Of a stretch of DNA of 64,000 nucleotides, positions 50,101 through 62,100 are shown piece by piece. How positions within the stretch are numbered: position 1 is the first letter of the stretch; each line of letters opens with the position of its first letter. Made by a program: the position numbers and the translations under genes. Below the pieces are notes generated by a model. That model made no database searches and was not told where the DNA came from. It saw only the letters and a program-made list of their open reading frames with translations. Source of the stretch: Erythrophleum ivorense (lineage: Eukaryota > Streptophyta > Magnoliopsida > Fabales > Fabaceae). The stretch is taken from positions 18,886,286 to 18,950,285 of the forward strand of contig JAIUCV010000007.1 of the NCBI GenBank assembly GCA_026724425.1, given 5' to 3'.

Positions 50101-53100
50101 TAGAAGAAGGTAGAAACATGAAGCATCGGGTGGGAAGCGGGGAAGAGTTTATGAGAGAAGAAATAAAAGAGTGATGATGTGGCAGCAAATGGGCAAAATG
50201 GGGAATTAGTTGAGTAACTAACTTTGTACTGTTGTGCGTGACCAATGCAGAAGGAGAGAGGATTTTAGGGACAGTAGGCTGGCATGAGAAAGGGAGGAAG
50301 ATTCTAGGCTAAAGCTCTCAGAGGAGAGACCTAGCCTCTCGAAAGCTATGATACCTTCATTCTACTTCTGTTTTGTTTATTTTCCTTTAGTTCTATAATG
50401 GGAATTTCACTACTCTTTCCTTAGTTGAGGGAAGGGAAGTGGACATTCAGCTAGTATTAATAAAATTGCGCTTGGAAGTTTCCATCATTTTGGTATCAGA
50501 GTGCGACGGTTGGGGGCATGGTTGGAACAAGACTGGAGACACGATTGGAATCGGTAGAGAAGGTGGTAAGAGAGTTACAAAAGAATCAGGAAGAAGGAAA
50601 GGAGACACCGTCGACAATGCAGCTTGCACTAATGGATCTCAAATCAATTAGCTTAGCTATGTGCATCGCAAAGCTCTGGAAATGAACAGAGACCGATCAC
50701 GAGTGAAAAACAAAAAGTAGCGACAGGGAACAAGGACGCAACAAATGAGTGAGTAGAAGTCAAGAAAGAGAGAGAAGGAAGTAAGCGTCGATGCTTAGAA
50801 CTACCAATCTTCTCAAGAGAGGATCTTATTGGATGGTTATTCAGGATGGAGCACTATTTCTCTGTTAATGGAGTATCGAAGGGAGAGAAATTGGACACAA
50901 CAGTGGTGGGCCTTGAAGGGAGAGCTCTGAATTGGTTCCAATGGTTAGAAACCAAAGCACCTGTGCAATCCTAGAAGAATTTTAAGGAGGAGGAAATTGA
51001 CCAATTCCATTGCCACCAGCAAGGCGATGGCTACGACAAACTGATGGCATTAAAGCAACATGGCACAGTGGAGGAATTTAGGGAGAGACTCGAACTGCTT
51101 TCAGCACCCTTGGACGACATTCCTAATGAAGTTCTCACGGGGGTGTTTAAGAATGGACTTAAAGAGGAAATGAGGGCTGAAGTCAAACTAATGCAGCCTA
51201 AGACTCTAAAGCAACTCATGGATTATGCATTCCAAATAGAGGGGAAGAATTTAATGTTGCAAAAGGCAAAGGAGGAGAGGAAGGCTTAAGGGGTGAAGGC
51301 CAATGAAGGTTCTCGGTGGGCTGGAATCAATTCCAACTTCCAAAAATTCTTCAGTACAGTAGAGCCTCCCCAAAGTATTAGTAATGTGACAAACAAAGAT
51401 TTTGAAAGTAAGGGAGGAACTAATTCAAAAATGGTGGGAAGCAAAATTACCATTCCAATTAATGCTCCTACCACTAGCAATAGCCGTAGTAATGGAAGGA
51501 GAAAATTATCTGAAGCTAAGAAAAACTGTAAAAGAGAGATGGGACTATGCTTCAAATGTGATGAGAAGTTTAGTCCAAATCATAAGTGTAAAAATCAGCA
51601 GCTTCAAATGATAATTCTTGCAGAAGAAGATGTAGAAGTGAAGGACACATAGCAGCTTGACAAACGAGAAAGTGAGACACCAAAAAGGATAATAGGTTCA
51701 ATGGAATTGTCACTAACCACAATAGCTGGAATTACTAGAAACAAGACGTTGAAATTGGTGGGAAAAACTTTGGGTGAAAAGGTGCTGATGTTAATTGATA
51801 GTGGTGCCACTCACAACTTCATTTCAACAAGGTTGGTAGAGAGGCTAAACTTACCAATACATGATACTTTGCGCTACTCTATAACAGTGGGGGATGGGAG
51901 GAAAATTTTTGCAAAGAGAAAGTGTAGGGACATCAAATTGGAGTTACAAGGTGTCCAAATTGTTCAAACCTTTTATCCTTTCCATCTAGGGAATGCTGAT
52001 TTGGTGTTGGGAATAGAGTGGTTGGAATCAATTAAAAGTCAATTGGCGACAATCATATATGACAATGAGAATCAATCAGACGGGGGTCTACTTCAAGGGG
52101 GATCCAACTCTAACCCAGGCTAAGGCCTCCTTTAAATCAATCATTAAGGCCATAAAAGGGAAAGAAGAAGGATACTTGCGGGAATATGACGCTACCACCC
52201 TTGAAAGGGAGGATAGATAGTTTATGATTTATGAGGAAATTCATAAATTACTTGGAGAATTTGAGAAGCCACCTCACCAATCAAAAGACCATTCCATAAT
52301 GATAAAACCTGGTGAACAACCACCTGATGTTAGGCCTTATAAGCATGCTCATGCACAAAAGATGGAGATAGAAAAGTTAGTGAAAGAGACAATGGAGGCA
52401 GGGATAATAATAAGGCCCAATGTCAGTCCATACTCTAGCCCTATTTTGCTACTTAAGAAGAAAGATGGCAGTTGGCGATTTTGTGTTGATTACCGAGCAT
52501 TAAATAAAATCACTGTCCCTGATAAATATCCAATACCTGCCACTAATGAGCTTCTTGACAAGTTAGGGGGAGCAACATTATTCTCCAAGTTACATCTTAA
52601 GTTCGGGTACCATCAAATACGAATTAAGCCAGGAGATGAAGCCAAGACTACTTTTAGAACTCATGATGGCCACTACAAGTTCTTAGTTATGCCTTTTGAG
52701 CTAACCAATGCACCCTCTACTTTCCAATCCCTTATGAATGACATTTTTCAAGAATATCTAAGGAAGTTCATTCTAGTGTTCTTCGATGACATTCTCACAT
52801 ATAGCAAGGACATGGACTCACACTTGAGTCATTTAAAGCTTGCTTTAAAGGTGCTACAAAAAAATCAGCTAGTTATCAATCTAAATAAGTATCTTTGGGC
52901 AATAGAGACTTGAATATTTGGGACATATAATATCATCTGAAGGAGTGCAAGCTGATCCTTCCAAAATTGAAGCCATGGTGAAGTGGCCTACTCCAAAAAA
53001 CTTAGGGGCTTTAAGAGGTTTCTTGGGCTTGACAGGATACTATAGAAAATTTGTCAAAAGTTATAAGAAGATAGCAGCAGCACTTATTGAACTTTTGAAG

Positions 53101-56100
53101 AAAGATAATTTCAAATGGGATGAAAATCAGCTTTTGATCAACTAAAAACTGCCATGGTGAGTGTAACAGTGTTAGCAATGCCTGACTTTAGCTTACCCTT
53201 TGAAATGGAAACTAATGCATCAGGACTGGAGCAGGTGCTGTCTTAATGCAAAAAGGAAACCCAATAGCCTATTTTAGCATGCAATTATCAGAGAAGGCCA
53301 GGCAAAGTTTAGTGTATGAGAAAATATTAATGGCCATAGTGTTAACAGTTAAAAAATGCCAGCATTACTTAACCAATCAACCTTTCATAATTTACACAGA
53401 TCAGAAGGCTTTGAAATTTTTGTTAGGACAGCGAGTGATAGACCCTAACCAGAAAAAGTGGATCTCAAAATTGATGGAATATAAATTTCTGATACAGTAC
53501 AAACCAGGGACAGAGAACAGAGCCGCTGATGCTTTGTCCACAAGGGGGGTTGCTGAAATGGAGATGGAGGCATTCTCGTTGTTGCAGTGTGAAGGCCTAG
53601 AGGAGTTTCAAACTGAGGTTAACAAAGATGACAAATTACAACACATAATGCAGCAGCTGATATCGAGCTCTCGGGTGCTTGAAGGATACAACATCAAGAG
53701 TGGATGTCTCATGTACAAAAACAAGTTGGTCTTGCCCCATACATCTACCAAGACTAAAGAACTTATTAAAGAATTTCACAACTCCCCTTTGAGAGGTCAT
53801 TCGGGTTATCTAAGAGCTTATAAGCGTTTAGCTGAGGTGGTATATTGGGAAGGGATGAAAGGAGATATTCAAGAGCAAGTAGCAAGATATGACGTGTGCC
53901 AACGGAACAAATATGAAGCACTACATCCAGCTGGTTTGTTACAACCATTACCAATTCCTCAGCTAGTGTGGGAGGATATCAGTATGGATTTTGCGATGAA
54001 ACTTCCAAAAGCTAATAGATTTGATACAATATTGGTGGTGGTGGACAGATATACAAAATACAGCTACTTTATACCATTATGTCATCCTTTCACTGCCAAG
54101 GAAGTGGCCGATGTATTCATCGAAGAAGTGGTTAAATTGCATGGTTTTCCAAAAACTAGTCTCAGACCAAAATAGAGTTTTCATTAGTCAATTTTGGAGG
54201 GAAATGTTGACTATGGTTGGCACTACCTTAAAGTATAGTTCAAGATATCATCCTAAAATGGATAGCTAGACGAAGGTGGTAAATAGGGGTTTAGAGACTT
54301 ATCTAAGGTGCTTGCAAAAACCTAAACAATGGGTTAAGATGTTACCTTGGGCTGAATTTTGATTCAATACCACCTATAATCGATTCACAAGACTCTATAT
54401 GGAAGGGATCCACCAACTATATTTGTGGAATTCCAGATTTTTCTCCAAAAATTATGGGCATTTGAATATTTTTATTACCTTTTTTAGAGAGTCAACCTTG
54501 TTATTACTAGATTTTTTATTGTCTTTAATTCTGTACAGAGTGTAAATAGTTTTTATTCAAATTCTTTCCTTCTTTGCACCAAGAAATTAAGGAGCATTTA
54601 CTCCTAATTATTTCAGTCCTCTCATTTATTGTATGCCCACTCCATGAAAGTTATTCAAAGAAATAATACACTGTTTTTGCTGCAATCTTCATGGTATCAG
54701 AGCTCAAACCTTGATTCCCAAAGGAAAAAAAAAATTTCATTCTTTTCCCTTCATCACTATCCCCTATTTTGTGACCTACCAAAATGAGTTCTGAAATTAG
54801 TCAAAACTCAAGCAAGCCCACTGGGCTTGAGTCCTCCAACCAGGCCACTGCAAAAAGCACCATTCAACTCATCACAGGTCATAAGCTGGATGGCCAGAAT
54901 TATCTCCAATTGGCCAGGTCTGTGATGATGTTCATCTCAGGCAAAAGGAAAGAAGATTACTTGACTGGAGCAGCTATTTCGACTCAAAGTACTCAATTTG
55001 GAAAGCAGAAAACAACATGGCCATGTCCTGGTTAATCAACACCATGGACACTGACACTTCAACTCAACTTCTGAGATATAGGAGGCAGTGAGAGAAGCCT
55101 ACTCAAATCAAGAAAATATTGCTGAACATTTTGAGATCAAAAGCAAACTCCATGATCTCAAACAAGGTGAGTTTTCAGTTCAACAATATTATAGTACTTT
55201 AACATGTATGTGGCAACAGTTAGATGTTTATGAGAACCCAAATTGGGACTATACTGGAGATGCAAAGAAGTATAGAGAACTCATCGAAAAGGAGAGAATT
55301 TTTACATTCCTCCTAGGCCTTAAATCTTTGCATGAAGTAAAGGGAAGCATCCTTGGCACTAAGCCTTTACGTTCCATTAGAGAAGCTTTCTCAAAGGCTC
55401 AGAGGGAAGAAAGTCAAAAAAAAGCTCATGATGGGTGATGCCACCACTGTTACTATCCCTGAAGGTTCTACCCTCTTGACCAAGAATGCAAACCTGAACA
55501 ATGAAGGAAAGCAAAGGAAGGGAAGACCCTGGTGTGATCATTGTCGATGCCTCGGTCACACTCAGGAGACATGTTGGAAAATACATGGTAAGCCAGCTGA
55601 TTGGAAACCAAATAAAGAGAGGGAGAATCGAGTCTATATGGCTACTATAGAAGGATCTGAAAAAATGCCCAATGAGCAAGGTATTTTCAGCAAGGAGCAA
55701 ATCGATTGACTGCACAAATTTCTCAATCCAAGTCCACCAACTACCCTTAGTATTGGTTCTGGTTCTACTACACAAAAAGGTACCTTCTTGAATGCTCTTC
55801 ATACTAATGTAGAAGATGCAACAACTTGGATAATTGACTCAGGAACCTCAGACCATCTGACAGGGGATGCTTCATTATTGCATAAATGTAAACCTTGTAA
55901 TAATGACTATAAAGTAAGAATTGCAAATGGGACCTTGTCCAAGGTGACTGGAATTGGGAAAGTGATTATTTCAAAAGATTTATTATTTCAAAAGATTTAA
56001 CTCTAGAATTTGTTCTTCTTGTCCCAAACTTATCATGCAACTTGCTATCCATTAGCAAACTTACACATGACTTGAATTGCATTGCTAAATTTTCCCCATC

Positions 56101-59100
56101 TGGCTGTTTGTTACAGGATTTGGATTCGAGGAGGATGATTGGCAATGCTAAAGCAGAAAAAGACTTGTATGGAATCAAATCCAACAATATTTATCGAGTC
56201 ATTCATACAAACAGTACGAACTTTGGATGAGGAAAATACTATTATGTTATGGCACCAACGCCTTGGCCATATTAATTTCCTGTACTTAACCAAGCTATTT
56301 CCTTCCCTATTTATTAAAAAAGATCCAGAGTCTTTCCAATGTGAAGTTTGTCATCTTGCTAAGCATTGCCGAAGCTCATATCCCATTCATGATTACAAAC
56401 CATCACATCCTTTTTCAATTGTACATAGTGATATTTGGGGTCCCTCTCGCATTCCTTTGCCCAATGGTTCTTATCCTTAATTGATGACCACACTGTATCA
56501 CGTGGGTATTTCTTATGAAAGAAGTCAAAAACTGTCTCCCTTGTTAAAAAGTATTTTGGTATGATTCAAACTCAATTTCAAATAAAAATACAAATTTTTC
56601 AGACAGATAATGCTAGAGATTATTTTAATTCTCTCCTTGGGAGTTTTTTCCTTGAAAAGGATATACTCCTCAACAGAATGGGATAGCAAAAAGAAAAAAC
56701 CGTCATCTCCTAGAAATAGCTAGATCACTTATGTTGACCACCAATGTACCTAAAGGTTACTAGGGGATGCTATTTTAGCAACTACATACCTCACCAATAG
56801 CCTGCCTTCTAGAACACTGAAATTTGACACCCTGTGTCAATTTTTCTCTGAAACTTTTTCTCAAAATAGAATCATGACTGACCATCCACTAAAGGTGTTT
56901 GGGTGTTCAGCCTATGTCCATATTCCACCTCAACAAAGGAGCAAACTTGATCATAAATCCATTAAGTGTTTGTTCCTTGGGTACTGTCCACATTAAAAGA
57001 GCTATAAATGTTACTCACCTTCCACCAAGAAATTTTATACCTCCATGGATGTAACATTTCTTGAGCAAGTACCATTTTATCCCAAAACCCATATTCATAG
57101 GGGGATTACAACACAACAAGAGGAGGAAATTAGTTTTGGGCCTTTTTCCCCCTTGAACCTGAGGCTGTTTCCCAGCCAATTCATAGAACCCAAGGTTGAA
57201 TCAGCTGCTAAACCAGAAGTTACAGGTCAGAAACAGAGGGAAAATAAGGAGCTATAGGTCTATACAAGGCGCACTAAGACCATAGACCCACGTTGACCTG
57301 AATCCTCATCCCAGTGAAAGTACTCAAGACTCTCAAGGTATTTCTGATTTCAAGTCTTCCAATGATAATGAGAGTTTATTTACTGATCTACATCTTCCTA
57401 TTGCTTTTAGAAAAGGAACAAAATCATGTACACAACACCCTATCTCTCACTTTGTCTCCTATGAAAAACTCTCTAAAAGTTACAGGGCATTCATAGCAAA
57501 TGTGGATAACATTAAAATCCCTTGCTATGTTGAAGAAGTTCTCAAGCATCCAAAATGAAAAGAAGCTGTGAATAAAAAATTAAAGGCACTACAAAAAAAT
57601 GAAACTTGGGAGCTCACTCAAAAACCTCAAGGGAAACAACCAGTGGGATGCAAATGGGTGTTTAACGTAAAGTATAAAGCAGATGGCAGCATTGAAAGAT
57701 ACAAAGCAAGGCTTGTCACTAAAAGTCTCACCCAAACATATGGAGTAGATTTTCAAGAAACTTTTGCTCCAATTGCCAAGCTTAATACCATTCGAGTCCT
57801 CTTATCCATAGCATCCAACCTAGATTGGAAACTTCATCAACTTGATGTCAAAAATGCATTCTTGAATGGTGATCTTGAGGAGGAAGTTTACATAGACATA
57901 CCCCCTAGTTTGAAGCAACCTAATAATGAAAATCTAGTGTGCAAACTTCAAAAATCACTTTATGGCCTCAAACAATCCCCACGAGCCTAGTTTGAGAGAT
58001 TTACCAAGGCAATAAAGCAATTAGGGTATACACAAGGGCAAATAGATCACACCCTTTTTATTAAAAAGGTAGCTTCTGATAAATAAATTGACTATGCTTA
58101 TAGTTTATATGGATGACCTCATTGTAACAGATAATGATGAGAAAGAAGTAGCACATCTCAAAGAGTCTTGAATAAAGAGTTTGAAGTAAAAGATCTCGGA
58201 GATCTAACGTACTTCCTAGCGATAGAGGTTACACGATCTAGCAAAGGGATTGTTGTATCCCAAAGAAAGTATACACTAGATTTGCTCAAGGAGCCTGGGA
58301 TGCTAGGGTGTAAACTAGCAGAAACACCAATGGACTCAACTAACAAGGTTGGATCAAATGAAGGTTCAGCACCCATTGATAAAAGGATGTATCAGAGACT
58401 AATAGGCAAACTAATATATCCATCACACACCAGACCAGATATTAGTTTTGCCGTCAGTGTAGCAAGTCAATTCATGAATAGTCCTACTGAAGAACATCTT
58501 GAAGTTGTGAACCGAGTCCTAAGATACTTAAAGATGACACTGGGAACGGGACTCTTATTCAAGAAGGGAATAAGTAGAGATCTAGAAGCTTTTTCTAATG
58601 TTGATTGGGTAGGGTCTCTAATAGATAGAAGGTCTACTTCAGGGTATTGCACCTATCTTTGGGGAAACCTTGTTACTTGGAAAAGTAAGAAGCAATCAGT
58701 AGTTGCCCGAAATAGTGCAGAAGCTGAATTTAAAGTTATGGCTCATGGAATTTGCGAAGGAATATGGCTAAAAAGGCTACTTGAAGAGCTTCAACTACCA
58801 TCACCAACATCAATGAACTTGTTCTAGGACAATCAAGCTGCAATAGGTATTGCTAAGAACCCGGTTTATCACGATAGAACTAGGCATGTGGAGATTGATC
58901 GTCATTTCATCCAAAATAAAAATTAACAAGGGTTGATTGAATTGATCTACATATCCACCCATCAACCAACAGCTTATGTTTTGACAAAATCCGTTCCACG
59001 GGCTCAATTTGATATTCACTTATCCAAGCTTGGAATGGTAAACATATACTCCCCACCTTGAGGGGGAGTGTGGAATTCCACATTTTTCTCCAGGAATTAT

Positions 59101-62100
59101 GGGCATTTGAATATTTTTATTACCTTTTTTTAGAGAGTCAACTTTGTTATTATTAGGCTCTTTATTGTCTTTAATTCTATACAGAGTGTAAATAGTTTTT
59201 ATTCAAATTCTTTCCTTCTTTGCACCAAGAAATTAAGGAGCATTTACTCCTAATTATTTCGGTCCTCTTATTTATTGTATGCCCACTCCATGAAAGTTAC
59301 TCAGAGAAATAATAGACTGTTCTTGTTGCAATCTTCAGTATTTAAGTGGCAGGATGATTTTTCCATGATGGAGGAAGTTAATGAACAGCCGACCCCACTT
59401 AGTGGGAAAAGGCTTTGTTGTTGTTGTTGTTGTTGTTGGAGGAAGTTAATGAACAGCTAGAGGAAAGAAATCTTATATTGGGAGCAGGTTAACAAGTAGC
59501 GAAGAGAGCTAGAATATGAAGTGGGAGATATGGTATATACATGGCTTAGACCATAAGGATGCGAACTTTGGCCAAAAAGCAGAATGAAAAATTAGCTCCC
59601 ATGTTTTATGGGTCTTACAAAGTAGCAGAGAAGTATGGGAAAGTGGCTTAGAAGTTAGAATTACCCGAGACAGCAAGGATCCATCCTGTGTTTCACATCT
59701 CACAACTCAAGAAATCTCTACATCCAGCCATTCCCACTCAGTACCTACCTCCCTCACTTTTTGAAGAGTTGGAGTTGGAAGTACAGCCTGAATATGTGAA
59801 AAAAATCAAAAGAATGACCAATGGACAGCAGCAGATTCTGGTTAAATGGGTGGGATTACCTGAATGTGAGAGCACCCGGGAAGATATTGAAATTATTAAG
59901 ACTCAATTTCCTTCCTTCCACCTTGAGGACAAGGTGAGTCTTGCTGGGGAGGGCAATGATGGGCCCACTGCAAAAGCAGGTCAGGTTTATAAAATAAGGC
60001 AGAAACATGGAGCATCGGGTGGGAAGTGGGGAAAAGTTTATGAGAGGAGAAATAAAAAGATTAGGAGTGATGATGTGGCAGCGAATGGGCAGAATGGGGA
60101 ATTAGTTGAGTAACCAACTTTGTCCTGTTGTGCATGGCCAATGCAGAAGGAGAGAGGATTTTAGGGAGGGTAGGCTGGCGTGAGAAAGGGAGGAAGATTC
60201 TAGGCTGAAGCTTTAAGAGGAGAGACCTGGCCTCTCAAAAGCCAGGATACCTTCATTCTACTTCTTTTTTGTTTATTTTCCCTTAGTTCTGTAATGGGAA
60301 TTTCACTACTCTTTCCTTAGTTGAGGGAAGGGAAGTGGACATTCGGCCAGTATTAATAAAATTGCACTTGGAAGTTTCCATCACAGACACACAAAGGTTG
60401 TATTTACAACTTTGTCTTTTATGAGTTTCTTCTTTGCAACTCTGCTTGAGAGGATATCTTATCCTTTAATTGTAATTGTAATTGTCCTTTCTACTTTCAA
60501 GTAAAATCTCTTCTCTCATTGACAAAAAATTAAAATAAAAGTAAGACATACCACAGCAAGCAGCTTCTGTATCTCAGCAAGTTGATCAGCAGATATAATA
60601 GATAACGCATCAAATTCTTTTACCTGTTAAAAGGAAAAAAAAAATTATTTTCAAGACCTGTGACAGTGTGCTGCCAATAATCACAGTGCATATTAAACAA
60701 ATATACCACCTTCCTCTCAAGAATACTAGAGAGAGACTGTACATCTGCCCGCAGAGAATGAATGTCTGAAGCTGCTTCTTTATACTTACTTAATTGACTC
60801 TGCATAGATCCCATTTCCTCAGGAAATGAAGAAACCAGGGATCTAAAATCTGCAATAATTTGTTTCCTTCCTAAAAGAATAATAAACTCCATCACAAGAG
60901 CACGAAACCATACAGCATTAAGGTAGTGTGCTTAATGATAAAAAATAAAAATAAAAATAAAAATTCGTATCACCAAAAATAAAATTAAAAAAAAATTCCT
61001 AACCCGGTTCCCTTGCTGCCTCTTGCAGCTTATTTTCTATCCCATTTCTCTCCTCAATTTTCTTCTTTATTTCAGTCCCTAAATCAGCCACTTTAGATTC
61101 AGCAACTGCCACAGATCTTTGGAAAACATCTACCAAATCACTTTTGATGTACCACTCCCTCTCCCTCCATGCAAGATTATCCTTCTCAACCTACAAATTC
61201 ATGTGGAAAAATAACAATACAGTCATCATCAGAAGCAAATCTTAACAAAAAGACAACATTCAAAAAGCACAAATGAAACTACCGACCAGTTACAACCTGT
61301 AGTTTCTCAAATAAGGTCTGATACTCAAGAACTTCTATTTTGGACTTCTCTATCTGATCTCTTGCCAATTGGAATGCACGGGAAGAGGTAATACACTTCA
61401 AATTTTTCACTGTGTTCTGATAAAATCATCCCAAATCAAATGCTATAAACCAAAAAATGCTATTGTATATAACAAGTGGGGCAACAGACAACAATCTACC
61501 CCCAGAACAAAAATTAAAGGAGTACAAGAAAACAGTAAGGAAAACTAACCTGTAAATCACACAACTGCTGTAATATTCTTATTCTTTCCTCATGAAGATT
61601 TTTCAGTTCCACTAGTCTGGATGATCCTTGGTCCTATAAAACTCAACAATTAAGGTACCATCTCCCAAGAAATCTCAGAACTGAAATGAAAAAAATTCAA
61701 TAATACCAATATCTCCTTCAAGGAAGATTCCATGTCTTGCAAATCCTTTTGCTTGTCTCTGATCTTATCACTAGCAACATGCTTAGTTCCGACATTTAAG
61801 ATAGGAAAAACTGCCCCTTTTGCTGCATCTCTCTCTGCCTTAAGAGTTGCCAGTTTGTGATTACTTTCTTCTAATTCTGCAACAGTGCTTTCCAGTTCCC
61901 CTAAAAAAAACAATCATAGCAAGACACATAAATTGAAGATCACATGACATCCTTCCAACCATAAAATAGATGAGAATCACTCCATTTTTCTTCTCTCTTC
62001 TCTCCTTTTTTAAAGTTCCTTTGGAAGGAGATTAATTGGAGCGGAGATTAAGGCAGGAAAGCTTAGCCAAAGATGAATCACAGAAATATCAGACAAGTAC

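Larger units (their letters stand above)
54424..59337 (+). mobile_element. Ty1/copia retrotransposon nested in the gypsy integrase
   Basis: LTRs 54424-54691 and 59069-59337, both TGTGGAATTCCA ... ATCTTCA, with about 16-18 differences by eye. The 5-bp flanks are ATATT and GTATT (4 of 5). PBS TGGTATCAGAGCTC follows the 5' LTR; GAGGGGGAG precedes the 3' LTR. Removing it joins gypsy frame ...GRDPPT to KWQDDFSM, which proves the nesting order. About 4.9 kb. Confidence 0.95.
50068..60383 (+). mobile_element. Chromovirus-type Ty3/gypsy retrotransposon with nested insertions
   Basis: Full-length element, antisense to HUB1, inside its 13.3-kb intron. 5' LTR 50068-50487, 3' LTR 59957-60383; both run from TG(G/A)T(A/G)G(C/G)CCCACTGC to TTTCCATCA. 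The perfect 5-bp duplication CAGAC flanks it (50063-50067, 60384-60388). PBS TTTTGGTATCAGAG follows the 5' LTR; the purine stretch GGGGAGGGCAA precedes the 3' LTR. Order gag, protease, RT, RNase H, integrase, chromodomain. A copia element (54424-59337) and a 48-bp LINE scrap (59389-59436) interrupt the integrase region, so the original was about 5.3 kb. All genes are broken. Confidence 0.95.
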
